A stretch of DNA of 64,000 nt from assembly GCF_011059145.1 (NCBI RefSeq), contig NZ_JAALLT010000005.1:40850-104849 (forward strand). Direction: 5' to 3'. Position 1 is the first letter of the stretch, and every line of letters starts with the position of its first letter. Source of the stretch: Halalkalibaculum roseum. GTDB taxonomy: Bacteria > Bacteroidota > Rhodothermia > Balneolales > Balneolaceae. The notes below the pieces were generated by a model that searched no databases, was not told where the DNA came from, and saw nothing but the letters and a program-made list of their open reading frames with translations. A program made the translations under genes and the position numbers. Below are positions 51,834-60,810 of the stretch, piece by piece.

Positions 51834-54485
51834 ATGCTCCGTCTACTAAAATGCAGCGTGCTGTTAATACCCCTGTTTCTCGTGCATGCCTGCAGCAACA
51901 TTCCGGACAAAAACTGGTACCAGGCAGTTCCCGAGAAAACGCCCTTTGTAATTATTCCGGCTGAAGATGCTACTATCTATTCTGTTTTACAGTCAGAGTA
52001 TATACCATTTCTAGATGACATTACCTCTTCTGCAATCCCTCTTGTTTCCCAGGTCGATTCATCGGCGTCCAGCTCATTGACTTTAAAGGCCGTCATGCTC
52101 TATCCGGGTACCCAGTCAAATCTCGAACCCATATGGGTCACCGAGTCTAAACCCGGACTGGTCGTTAACCTCCAACAGATTTACTATAAAAAGTTTACTC
52201 AGAACCAATACCATTTCAAGGGAGTCACAATTCACAAGCTGCATATCAGGGAAAGAGCCGTGTTTGCAGCTGAGCTAAATGATATTCTGCTGTTGTCGGA
52301 ATCAAGCCTAGGTATTGAAGATGTCGTTCGTTCTTATGTAGGGCAACAACCCGCACTTGCTACAGATGGGTTCGAACTGAAACCGGGTTCCATAATAATG
52401 AATACTCCTGCTCTTGATAAGGTAGCAACACAGCTATCTAAAGTTAGCTATCGGCCATACCTCAAGAATGGTCTGAAAGGTACAGGACCAGTCTTGCTTG
52501 ATGTATCGAGAATGGAAGGAGAAGAAATTTCAGGTGATATATTCAGCGGTACCATACCACTGACCAATGACCCTGCCAGCGAGCTGGTAGCAGCTCTTTC
52601 TCACCAAAACGCTCCGATTGAACTTGATCGGTATATCTCGTCAAATGCTGCCGCTTTTGGGATTTTTCGTCTGGAGCCCCGACTTGCCCCACCGGCTTCC
52701 CTGCCCGATACCACGGAACTTGACGTACAACTGATGGACGACAAAGTACGGTATTCAAAGTTTGCCAAGAGCCTTGGAAATCCTTTTGCCATGGTTATGT
52801 ACTCAGAATCCGGATTCCTTTCTACCGGTGAGCATCTTTTTATCAGGGAAGTTACCGATAGCGGTGCGCTACGGGAAGAACTGGATGCTCTGGTAAATGA
52901 TGGGATGGCTGAATTAAGCGGCGGCACCTATTTCATCCAAAGCCGGATCTTGTCTGAACTTATCGGATCAGGTATGTCAGATATCCGTGATTTTTATCTT
53001 GATCTTACCGGAGATGTGGTAGTGATTTCCAAAAGAAAAGGGCTTGCAGAAATAGTAGCTTCCGATCGCAGCCGCAGAAGGGTGATCTACTATGAACAGA
53101 ATTATCGGGACATCAAACAGGATCTTCCTGAAGAGATCAGCGGGGTCTTTATTGGAAATTCCGACTTCTACTCCTTCATTGAACCTTTTCTCGGCCCGGA
53201 TAATTACGGAAGCATTATCGCTTCTCAGTTTGATATGGTCAGTATCAGCACCCGGCTGAATGAGGATGGAAACAGCCTAGGCTTTAGCCTCAGAACCTAC
53301 CAGACAAGCCGTTCCGACCAGCCCTACCAGGAAAAGTGGCTCTTCCCCACCGGTGGTTCCGATCTGACCGGTAAACCGATTCTCACGGATATCGGTGGAA
53401 GCTCCAGAGATGAAGTTGTATTTGCAACAGAGAACGGCAGTATCTATGCACTAGCGGCAGACGGTACGGTTGTATTGAAACTGGACACGGGCAGCGATAC
53501 CCCCGTGGGTTCACCGGTCGTGTACGACTGGTATGCCACCAACCAAAGGGTCATTTTGATTGCGGCGGGCAACAAAATTTATGGCTGGGATGAAACCGGA
53601 TCTTCTCTGCCACAGTTTCCGTTTGAGCTCAATGAACAGATCACTTCTCCACTTGCTGTTCAGGATATCGATCGCAACGGACTTCCTGAAGCACTGGTCG
53701 CAACCGCCAACAGGCAACTGCATGCCTTTGACGGCAGGGGGCAAAATCTTACGGGCTGGCCCCTGACTACCAACTCTGTCATTAGAACGAAACCCACTAT
53801 TGACTACTATGAGGGTGCCTACTCCGTAATGGCATTTTCAGAAAATGCGATTCATGCTTGGTTCCCGGATGGAGTACCACGTGACGGGTTCCCGAAATTT
53901 GTGAATGCCTCATTAAGCGGATCACCTTATTTGTATCAAGGAAGAATACTGGCGGGAGCAGCCGACGGATATCTGTATGCCGTCGGTCGAAACAGACTTT
54001 TTGCAGACTCCCTTAATATCTATTCCGGCACCTCTCAAGAATCAGGTATAGAGGCGGTGTACGTTTCAAATAGTGCCCTTACCGGAACGCCGACAGTTCA
54101 GAATGTGAGGGTTCGGGCGGATGAAGAGTCAGAAACACACTCGGGAGATATGATCATAAGCATGAGCGCCAACGGTTCGGCATTTCTTCTGAATTCCAAT
54201 GGACAGCTTCGTTTTACAAAAAGCATGGGTCAGCCCAGCGCACAAGGGTTTTCTCCATTCATTACGGATATCAATAACGATAACAGAAGTGATCTGATAG
54301 CACTTGCCAGTTTTGGACGCCTGTATGCATGGACTTTATTGGGAGGAGAGCGTATTCAACCGCTTCCAACAACGGGAATGGAGTACCCCATCGTTGAAAA
54401 TATTGACGGAGACCAATATGTCGAACTTATTGCCCAAACCCGTGAAGGCCTCCGCTGCTGGACGATTTACGGTCAATCTGAATAG
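51834..54485 (+). CDS. Large lipoprotein with C-terminal PQQ/FG-GAP-type beta-propeller
   Basis: 883 residues. Lipobox V-H-A-C20 marks a lipoprotein. The first ~490 residues are a region I do not recognise by motif (it has a weak DUF3352-like feel); the last ~390 form repeated blades with DIGGSSRDEVVFATENGSIY, VQDIDRNGLPEALVATANRQ and ITDINNDNRSDLIALASFGR, typical of FG-GAP/VCBS or PQQ-like propellers with calcium-type DxDxxG loops. Probably envelope-located. Divergent from the BatA gene. No ligand or partner is inferred. Confidence 0.8.
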   Translation: MLRLLKCSVLLIPLFLVHACSNIPDKNWYQAVPEKTPFVIIPAEDATIYSVLQSEYIPFLDDITSSAIPLVSQVDSSASSSLTLKAVMLYPGTQSNLEPIWVTESKPGLVVNLQQIYYKKFTQNQYHFKGVTIHKLHIRERAVFAAELNDILLLSESSLGIEDVVRSYVGQQPALATDGFELKPGSIIMNTPALDKVATQLSKVSYRPYLKNGLKGTGPVLLDVSRMEGEEISGDIFSGTIPLTNDPASELVAALSHQNAPIELDRYISSNAAAFGIFRLEPRLAPPASLPDTTELDVQLMDDKVRYSKFAKSLGNPFAMVMYSESGFLSTGEHLFIREVTDSGALREELDALVNDGMAELSGGTYFIQSRILSELIGSGMSDIRDFYLDLTGDVVVISKRKGLAEIVASDRSRRRVIYYEQNYRDIKQDLPEEISGVFIGNSDFYSFIEPFLGPDNYGSIIASQFDMVSISTRLNEDGNSLGFSLRTYQTSRSDQPYQEKWLFPTGGSDLTGKPILTDIGGSSRDEVVFATENGSIYALAADGTVVLKLDTGSDTPVGSPVVYDWYATNQRVILIAAGNKIYGWDETGSSLPQFPFELNEQITSPLAVQDIDRNGLPEALVATANRQLHAFDGRGQNLTGWPLTTNSVIRTKPTIDYYEGAYSVMAFSENAIHAWFPDGVPRDGFPKFVNASLSGSPYLYQGRILAGAADGYLYAVGRNRLFADSLNIYSGTSQESGIEAVYVSNSALTGTPTVQNVRVRADEESETHSGDMIISMSANGSAFLLNSNGQLRFTKSMGQPSAQGFSPFITDINNDNRSDLIALASFGRLYAWTLLGGERIQPLPTTGMEYPIVENIDGDQYVELIAQTREGLRCWTIYGQSE

Positions 54486-54490
54486 GACGT

Positions 54491-54567
54491 TTTTACCACT
54501 GAGTTACACAAAGAAAATCTCTGTGCAACTCTTTTATTTTCTCAGTGAAACTCTGTGGTAGAAAAAG
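54491..54567. repeat. CACTGAG inverted repeat at convergent junction
   Basis: TTTTACCACTGAGTTACACA (54491-54510) and CTCAGTGAAACTCTGTGGT (54541-54559) form a long imperfect stem with an inner CTCTGTGCAACTC. Matches the style of the common dispersed 'ACCACTGAG...CTGTGGT' repeat. Lies between the lipoprotein and the TIGR01777 gene, probably a bidirectional terminator. Confidence 0.65.
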
Positions 54568-54573
54568 TATCGA

Positions 54574-55470
54574 TTACAGAATATCTGCCAGGGCTTCTTT
54601 CACATACTGGAATTTAAACTCAAAGCCGGCTTGCTGCAGTTTTTTGGGCTGAACTCTCAGGCTTTCCAGAATCGGATCGGCAGCCTCTCCGAGCACCAGA
54701 TTCAAGGCAAATTCCGGTACCCTGAAAAAAGTCGGCCTATTCAATACTTCGCCCAGTTTGTCAGCAAACTCATTCATGGTCACCGGGTTAGGAGCACTCA
54801 GGTTATATGCCCCTTCAAAAGCTTCATTTTCTAGAGGATGTTTTAACCCGCGGCAGAGGTCATACATATGGATCCATGGAAAATACTGATCACCGCTTCC
54901 CACCGGTCCACCCACTCCCAGTTTAAAAGGTGGTAGCATTTGCTGCAAGGCCCCTCCTCCTGTTTCTAGGACGATGCCGATTCTTGGTATGGCTAGCCTG
55001 ACACCATGGTCCTCAATCTCCTGTGCGGCAGCTTCCCACTCCAAGCAGACATTACTCAAAAAACTATTCCCTGCCGGTTCGCTTTCGGTTAGAACATCAT
55101 CACCTCTATCCCCATAGTATCCGACTGCTGAAGCGGATATCATAAGCTCAGGTGGATTCTCGGCATCACCTGCTGCCTGTACCAGCTTTCGGGTCGTCTT
55201 CACCCGGCTATCTAGTATTTTGCGTTTGACTTCCTCTGTCCAACGCTGTCCGAAGATCGATGCCCCCGCGAGATTTATAACGGCATCCGAATTTTCCATG
55301 GCTTCGCTAAGGTCATCATCCCACGAGATAAACTTTTGATTCTTTGCTTTTTCATCTTCATACTTTTTTGGTGATCGAGTAATTATGGTAAGATAGTGGC
55401 CTTCCTGTAGCAGCATGTCCCTCAGTTCGCTACCAATGAATCCCGTACCCCCGGTGATGAGTATGTTCAT
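54574..55470 (-). CDS. TIGR01777/YfcH-type NAD-dependent epimerase (SDR39U1)
   Basis: 298 residues of extended SDR. N-terminal loop ITGGTGFIGSEL, D/N chemistry at DAVINLAGASIFGQRW, the Y-like active site region SASAVGYYGDRG, and the C-terminal DUF1731 helix-rich part (RVQPKKLQQAGFEFKF) define the YfcH family. Function is unknown in most bacteria; proposed nucleotide-sugar or cell-division related roles remain unproven. Confidence 0.93.
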   Translation of the reverse strand: MNILITGGTGFIGSELRDMLLQEGHYLTIITRSPKKYEDEKAKNQKFISWDDDLSEAMENSDAVINLAGASIFGQRWTEEVKRKILDSRVKTTRKLVQAAGDAENPPELMISASAVGYYGDRGDDVLTESEPAGNSFLSNVCLEWEAAAQEIEDHGVRLAIPRIGIVLETGGGALQQMLPPFKLGVGGPVGSGDQYFPWIHMYDLCRGLKHPLENEAFEGAYNLSAPNPVTMNEFADKLGEVLNRPTFFRVPEFALNLVLGEAADPILESLRVQPKKLQQAGFEFKFQYVKEALADIL

Positions 55471-55556
55471 TTTAATTTGTTTATTAAATTTATAGGTCTA
55501 ATTTCTTTAGTTATATAAATGTTTTTACTTCAAAATCATTCTTCAGGAATACATAA

Positions 55557-55564
55557 TAACTTTG
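55557..55564 (+). promoter_or_regulatory. Candidate -7 box (TAACTTTG) for the MauE/DoxX gene
   Basis: Exact TAnnTTTG, 39 bp upstream of the ATG at 55604. Confidence 0.45.
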
Positions 55565-55603
55565 CTCTAAAAGTATCCCCGTATTTTGAACCAGAAGCCT
55601 AAG

Positions 55604-56053
55604 ATGCAAAAAAATATACTTTTAACCATTCGAATACTCCTGGGACTCATCTTTCTTGCTTCAGGAGTTGGAAAATTGATTGACAGCAGTGACGCTCGTT
55701 ATCTGGTCGAGCTACTGGCTTCTGAATTTTACTGGCTCATCGAATATGCCGACCCTATTGTCATAGGCACTTCCCTGATTGAACTTATTCTGGCTTCCCT
55801 GCTGCTCTGGGGCAAAAAAGTAAAGCTTTCACTTTGGGCGTCCCTGCTAATGGTATCAGTTTTTACCGCCGTGCTCGGTCACTTTTACTTGCAAGGAATG
55901 AGTATAGAGAGCTGCGGATGCTTCGGTGCTTTGGGGATCGGTGGCGGACTGACTGCTACTCTAATTCGCAATGCCGTTTTATTGATACTTGTATCCGGCG
56001 GTTTGATTCTATCTTCGAGGCTGTTGCAAACAAGAAGTATACCGAAGGTTTAG
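55604..56053 (+). CDS. MauE/DoxX-family membrane protein
   Basis: 149 residues from ATG 55604 (a TTG at 55586 would add six residues). Four membrane helices. GLIFLASGVGKLID at the N-terminus is the MauE/DoxX signature and MSIESCGCFG carries a Cys-Gly-Cys pair found in MauE-type redox proteins that help disulfide transfer. No partner redox gene adjoins. The downstream 159-bp gap before the epimerase end shows nothing recognisable. Confidence 0.82.
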   Translation: MQKNILLTIRILLGLIFLASGVGKLIDSSDARYLVELLASEFYWLIEYADPIVIGTSLIELILASLLLWGKKVKLSLWASLLMVSVFTAVLGHFYLQGMSIESCGCFGALGIGGGLTATLIRNAVLLILVSGGLILSSRLLQTRSIPKV

Positions 56054-56212
56054 TTTCCTGACCGGCTCATCCGAATCGAAGTCCTGAAAATCGGAATGAC
56101 ACTCTTTGTTGGAGGATCCGGATCTTTATAATTCAATGGCAAAAAACCCTGTATGAAGTAATTGTTCTGATAGTGCTTACTACCAATAAGCAGTTTCTCA
56201 ATCAGATATATC

Positions 56213-57253
56213 TCAACGATTGACTACTCCCAGCCCAGTTCTCTCGCTCACTATTAGATGTTTATACTCGTCAAGCATTACGCCTTGATAAGGATCCTCT
56301 TTTATTAGTATATGACCGTCCAGATCTGCATAATCTGCCCATAAAGCCAGTATGGCACCTGCAGTGTTGGCAACGGAGCTCTCAATCATACAACCGATCA
56401 TGATCTTAAGTCCCAGTTTCCGGGCTTTTGTAATAACATTGCGTGCTTTGGTCATGCTTCCGATTTTCATGAGTTTGATATTGATGATATCAAATGCCTG
56501 GGCAATCTCTTCCAGCGACTCATCTCCAATAAAACTCTCATCCGCACAGAGCGGAAGAACCGACTCTTTCTTTAATTTTACCAAATCCTCAAAACGGGAT
56601 GCGGGCAACGGCTGCTCGACAAGTTCAATATTATGGTCTGCAAGAAAACGAATCATCTGACTCGCTTCTTCGACACTTGCCCACCCTTCATTTGCATCCA
56701 CCCGAATGGGCTTATCGGTGACCTCGCGAATCCCCCGGATGATAGCCTTGTCTCGCCCGGTGCCCAGCTTGACCTTGTATATGGGGAATTCCCTGGCATC
56801 CTGCACTTTTTGCTGCATGATATCAATCTCATCAAGACCAATGGTATAGGAGGTTTGCGGCCCGCGGGTAGTTGGTGCATTCCATAATTTCCAAAGGGGC
56901 TGCCCCTGATTTTGGGCATACCAATCAAGCCATGCCATCTCAACAGCGGCTTTGCCTGATTGCACAGAAGGAACTGAATTTCTTGTTGCCACTTCATCAA
57001 GCAGTTCATTCAGTTGGTTGGGATGGGAGATATCATCAAAAAAGCTGTTGGGAAGAGCTTCCAAGAAATTAGCGACTTTTTCTGCATCTTCATCATAACG
57101 GCTATTGGGAGCGGCTTCACCCACGCCGGTTACACCATCTGCAGAGAGTCTGACGATAACATTGTTGACTTCACTCTTGGTACCTCGGGAAATAGTAAAT
57201 GGCTGTTTGAGACTGAGACTTACCTTTTCATATTCCAGCCTAAACCGAGACAT
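56213..57253 (-). CDS. Dipeptide epimerase (L-Ala-D/L-Glu epimerase-like, enolase superfamily)
   Basis: 346 residues. It likely epimerises L-Ala-D-Glu from murein turnover to L-Ala-L-Glu. Catalytic bases are K160-V-K162 and K260-x-x-K263; Mg2+ ligands are D186 (VDANEG), E213 (VEQPLP) and D238 (CADES). The N-terminal capping domain has GVGEAAPNSRY. Overlaps cdsA by 14 bp; last gene of the accA operon. Confidence 0.92.
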   Translation of the reverse strand: MSRFRLEYEKVSLSLKQPFTISRGTKSEVNNVIVRLSADGVTGVGEAAPNSRYDEDAEKVANFLEALPNSFFDDISHPNQLNELLDEVATRNSVPSVQSGKAAVEMAWLDWYAQNQGQPLWKLWNAPTTRGPQTSYTIGLDEIDIMQQKVQDAREFPIYKVKLGTGRDKAIIRGIREVTDKPIRVDANEGWASVEEASQMIRFLADHNIELVEQPLPASRFEDLVKLKKESVLPLCADESFIGDESLEEIAQAFDIINIKLMKIGSMTKARNVITKARKLGLKIMIGCMIESSVANTAGAILALWADYADLDGHILIKEDPYQGVMLDEYKHLIVSERTGLGVVNR

Positions 57254-58061
57254 ATCCGAATACCTCTAAGAAATAGATGTAAAGATAAAAAGCGGGTGCA
57301 GCTAATATCAGTGCATCAAAACGATCTAAAAAGCCACCGTGCCCCGGCAAAATATTGGCGGTGTCTTTTAATCCCCCGGCGCGTTTCATCTTACTTACGG
57401 CCAGGTCGCCTAGCGGGCCAAAGATGCTAAGCACCAAAGCCAGCGGCAACACATATAAAACAGATACCGGATAAGCGATAGGTATCAGGTAAATCGAAAT
57501 CAGCAGACCGGCAATGGCGCCCAGGATTCCAAAACCGAAACCCTCCCATGTTTTTTTGGGACTGATATCAGGAGCCATGAGGTGGGAACCGGTATATTTG
57601 CCTCCAAAATAGGCAAAAACGTCATTGCCCCAGACCATCAATAATAAACTTAAAGTAAGCACAAAACCGGTATCAGTCTCACCAAGGTTGCGGGTCATCA
57701 AGAACATGAGCATACCGAGCGGAGCATATACTCCGGAGAAAAGAGTAGAAACCATTTCCTGTATGCCTTTGGATGGATTCTTCAGAACCTGCATGGCCAT
57801 GAGCAGTAAAAAAATACCTACTCCAATCTCCAAAGCATGAGGTAAAACCGGAACCAGTAAGATCCACAGTCCAATGGTATAAGGAAAGAAATCATCAGGC
57901 TTGAAACCTGCTTTGGTGCTGACGTTAATCATTTCATACTGCATCAGCATGCCAATGATTACAATCAGCGAGGTGAAAGCCCAACCCCCAATCCAGGTTA
58001 TGTAAAGAAATATGGCAGCAGCAGGAACGGCAAATAGAATTCTTTTGGCTAATTCACTCAC
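57240..58061 (-). CDS. cdsA: Phosphatidate cytidylyltransferase
   Basis: 273 residues, about 8 membrane helices. It makes CDP-diacylglycerol from phosphatidate and CTP, the branch point of phospholipid synthesis. SPKKTWEGFGFG and the C-terminal signature SKMKRAGGLKD plus PGHGGFLDRFD are complete. Starts 3 bp after the DUF2007-like gene. Confidence 0.96.
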   Translation of the reverse strand: MSELAKRILFAVPAAAIFLYITWIGGWAFTSLIVIIGMLMQYEMINVSTKAGFKPDDFFPYTIGLWILLVPVLPHALEIGVGIFLLLMAMQVLKNPSKGIQEMVSTLFSGVYAPLGMLMFLMTRNLGETDTGFVLTLSLLLMVWGNDVFAYFGGKYTGSHLMAPDISPKKTWEGFGFGILGAIAGLLISIYLIPIAYPVSVLYVLPLALVLSIFGPLGDLAVSKMKRAGGLKDTANILPGHGGFLDRFDALILAAPAFYLYIYFLEVFGYVSV

Positions 58062-58064
58062 CGT

Positions 58065-58334
58065 TTACTCTTCCTCATCATCTAGGTGTTCCGATGATTC
58101 CCACTCTTTAATAGCTTCTCTGGCCTCCTCTTCATACTCATCCGGCACATAAAGGTAAACCAGTGCCATTTCACCTACATTCAGACTGTAGGCTGAATCT
58201 CGTTTTGATAATATATTGGAGGGTATTTGCAGGTTGGATAAATAGTTCTTGGCCATTTCCACTTCCAGCTCAGTGCTACGCTCCATCACGCAGGTCCAAT
58301 TCTCAATTTTGTTGGGGTCCGGTCCTTTAAACAT
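58065..58334 (-). CDS. DUF2007-like small protein
   Basis: 89 residues, soluble, acidic tail (EHLDDEEE). CVMERSTELEVEMAKNYLS and VYLYVPDEYEEEAREAI match the DUF2007 (putative signal-transducing) alpha/beta pattern. Overlaps the CPBP gene by 8 bp and nearly touches cdsA, so it is tightly co-transcribed. Role unknown. Confidence 0.7.
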   Translation of the reverse strand: MFKGPDPNKIENWTCVMERSTELEVEMAKNYLSNLQIPSNILSKRDSAYSLNVGEMALVYLYVPDEYEEEAREAIKEWESSEHLDDEEE

Positions 58335-59274
58335 CTGTGTCTCCTGTTGAGGCTAAATTCTTATGCTGTTGATACATAAAATAAATTAAATAACCTGAAA
58401 TAATAATACTAACCGCTACTGCCCAGATCGGCGGCATTGTTTCAGGTGTCATCTCAGCAAACGCAGTATCCGGAAAATAAGATCCCACCAGCACGCTTCC
58501 CCCGTTATTAACGAAGTGAGCCAACATGGCCGGGTAGATACTTTCACTTACCCAGGTAACATACCCCAGAACAATACCGATTGTTGCCAGTGGCAATAAA
58601 TTACTCAGCTGCACATGATATAACCCGAAAAGCAGTCCTGAAATAAGGATAGCCGGAAGTATACCCCAGCTTTTCTGGAAGGCCCGCATCACATAGCCCC
58701 TATAAAGAACCTCCTCACAAATTGCAGGAACAACACCCACATGAAATAAGGTAAGTATCAACAGATGATCGCCTCTAAGGAAATTTTCAATCATCTGCAT
58801 CTGAGAACTCTGGAATTCACTCAACATATCCGGAACCGGAAGGAAAGCGTTCAGCCAGCCGAGAAACCAGACCGTAGGCTGTATGGCCAGGATCAAAATA
58901 AACGTTAGCCCCAGCATTGAGGGAGTTTTCTCATTAGTTGAGAAACGTAGAAATGCCGGACGCTGTGATTTGGAAGCATGCAGCCTTACAAAAAACCAGG
59001 TGGCTAGTCCCAGAAAGAGTATCTGGCCGGTTGTATTACCTACAAATAGCAGGTCCAGGTTCTCAGTAAAAGACTGGGTAATTTCAGCAGCATTCAAAGG
59101 GCCTTCCCGGTTTATCATAAGAAGAACTACAGCTACTATAGCTGCAGTAAATTGAAACCCTATAAATGCTATGATAATCCATAAAATTGCCAGGGACCAG
59201 TCGGAAAATCCGTTTCTTTCTGCCCATGACCTGTAAACTGCCGGCTGTGATGATTCGTCGTTATCGAGATTCAT
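58327..59274 (-). CDS. CPBP-family intramembrane metalloprotease
   Basis: 315 residues, about eight helices. The catalytic motifs E187-E188-x-x-x-R192 (CEEVLYRGYVMR), H220 (LLFGLYH) and H253 (MLAHFVNN) of Rce1/CPBP enzymes are all present. Substrates of bacterial members are mostly unknown. Placed between DUF4199 and DUF2007 in the lipid operon. Confidence 0.92.
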   Translation of the reverse strand: MNLDNDESSQPAVYRSWAERNGFSDWSLAILWIIIAFIGFQFTAAIVAVVLLMINREGPLNAAEITQSFTENLDLLFVGNTTGQILFLGLATWFFVRLHASKSQRPAFLRFSTNEKTPSMLGLTFILILAIQPTVWFLGWLNAFLPVPDMLSEFQSSQMQMIENFLRGDHLLILTLFHVGVVPAICEEVLYRGYVMRAFQKSWGILPAILISGLLFGLYHVQLSNLLPLATIGIVLGYVTWVSESIYPAMLAHFVNNGGSVLVGSYFPDTAFAEMTPETMPPIWAVAVSIIISGYLIYFMYQQHKNLASTGDTDV

Positions 59275-59330
59275 ATAAAAATCTTATTGGGCCGAGGAGC
59301 AATTTCATCGGCCTGAATTGAAGCTAGTTA

Positions 59331-59888
59331 TTACTCCTTATTCCGTGCAAATAGCGAAACTCCCAGCATACCTGTCAGGAGATTCAGTATGCCAAAAATG
59401 GGAATACCATACAGCAATTGCATTCCAATGGATGGATTCGCCTGCGAGGCCGCCTGATCGATCATCTGCTGTTTGGTTTCTTCAGGCATATCCATGGCCT
59501 CAAAGTTGGCGATGGTGCTTTCCATCATCTTTTGCTGCATATCGGGATCAAACAAAAGCCAGAGTTTATTTAAAACAATCCCTATAATTACCATCGCGAG
59601 TCCCGTTAAAAATCCGATCAGGGCTCCTTTTCCAAGTTTCATTGTTATCTGGTATTCGTTGGCATAGTGCCACACGGCAACCATACCCCCAAAGGCTCCC
59701 ACCAGACAAACTACCAAACCAAAAAGCATGGTGGGTGAAAATAAGGATCCCGTGGGTTCGGCATTGATCTGCATGTATCCACTGATTAGCTGAAGTACGG
59801 TTGTTAATAGGCTGAAAATAACTGCAGCAATCCCGACCGAAGTCAGATAACTTGGTGGTGTACCGTTAGTTTGATTTGTCTGTTCCAT
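59331..59888 (-). CDS. DUF4199 membrane protein
   Basis: 185 residues, four helices. YLTSVGIAAVIFSLL, VWHYANEY and LLYGIPIFGILNLLTGMLGV match DUF4199, a Bacteroidota-type small membrane family of unknown role. Its start overlaps the 3' end of the DUF2085 gene by 23 bp. Confidence 0.75.
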   Translation of the reverse strand: MEQTNQTNGTPPSYLTSVGIAAVIFSLLTTVLQLISGYMQINAEPTGSLFSPTMLFGLVVCLVGAFGGMVAVWHYANEYQITMKLGKGALIGFLTGLAMVIIGIVLNKLWLLFDPDMQQKMMESTIANFEAMDMPEETKQQMIDQAASQANPSIGMQLLYGIPIFGILNLLTGMLGVSLFARNKE

Positions 59889-60369
59889 ACCGTATCCCTT
59901 TAATGTTTATTTTATTGATCCCAATGAATTCGTAACCGATAACTAAAACTGCTGAGAGTCCGACCAGGCCTCCCAAGGCAAATCTGGAAACAAGCGTATT
60001 TTGCCACATTCCAATAAAATTTCCAAATACATCTATGAAATTTATGAGTAAAACACCCATCAGCATCCAGCGTTTATAGCCATCCATACGTTCAAGGAGC
60101 TTCGGTATCATGGGAAATGAGAGCCAGCCTATAAATACGGTGCTGTAAATCCCAAAACAACGGCTGCAAACGGCCATCGGACTCCCGTTAATCCAAAAAG
60201 ATCGCTGTGGATTCTGGTGACATAGTCCGGTAAACGCTTTATGTTGCCAGTGGTCAAACCAGATACCCGGCTGACTGAAAATACCTCCTCCCAGTGCTGT
60301 CAATACCAAGAAAGCAGTCAGAGACAGTACCAGTACATATAATTTTTTTTGTTCTAAATTGGCCCACAT
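59866..60369 (-). CDS. DUF2085 membrane protein
   Basis: 167 residues from ATG 60369 (MWANLEQKKL), 2 bp after the preceding stop; a longer frame from 60426 would overlap the thioesterase gene and is not preferred. Four helices. FTGLCHQNPQRSFWINGSPMA and VCSRCFGIY carry the conserved Cys and Arg residues of DUF2085. Role unknown. Confidence 0.8.
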   Translation of the reverse strand: MWANLEQKKLYVLVLSLTAFLVLTALGGGIFSQPGIWFDHWQHKAFTGLCHQNPQRSFWINGSPMAVCSRCFGIYSTVFIGWLSFPMIPKLLERMDGYKRWMLMGVLLINFIDVFGNFIGMWQNTLVSRFALGGLVGLSAVLVIGYEFIGINKINIKGIRYGTDKSN

Positions 60370-60371
60370 AA

Positions 60372-60806
60372 CTACTGATTCTGAAACTCCGACAAACGAT
60401 CCAGAAAATTTTCGGGAGCCCTGCATGGTTTTCTGTTTTCTTCTTTCATAAAACAGAGAACAACCTTTCCCAGTGCATGAGGATCTTCCGATCGATCGGT
60501 AAAAATTTCGTAGTAGGTTTCAAGTTTAACGGTTGGAACTGTAAAAAGATGCACCTTAATATCCATTAGTTCATCATAGTAAATAGGTGCTTTATAATCT
60601 ATTTCGGTCCGTACAACCGGCAGCATCACCCCCTGTGCTTCCAGGGAGGAATACGGCATACCCAGTGAGCGGATCATCTCAGTTCGAGCCACTTCGAAAT
60701 ACTCAAGGTATCTCCCATAATAGACATAACCCATCTGGTCCGTTTCTCCGTAACGGCTTCGAAGTTTGTGAGAATAGGTATAAAGTGGCTCGCCGGTAGG
60801 AAACAA
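60372..60806 (-). CDS. 4HBT hotdog acyl-CoA thioesterase
   Basis: 144 residues from a TTG at 60806, 4 bp after the accA stop; the longer frame from 60905 would overlap accA by 95 bp and has no family support. YGETDQMGYVYYGRYLEYFEVARTEMIR is the 4HBT/YbgC signature with the catalytic Asp (DQMG). It likely hydrolyses acyl-CoA or 4-hydroxybenzoyl-CoA-like thioesters, fitting its place after accA. Confidence 0.85.
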   Translation of the reverse strand: MFPTGEPLYTYSHKLRSRYGETDQMGYVYYGRYLEYFEVARTEMIRSLGMPYSSLEAQGVMLPVVRTEIDYKAPIYYDELMDIKVHLFTVPTVKLETYYEIFTDRSEDPHALGKVVLCFMKEENRKPCRAPENFLDRLSEFQNQ

Positions 60807-60810
60807 AGAG

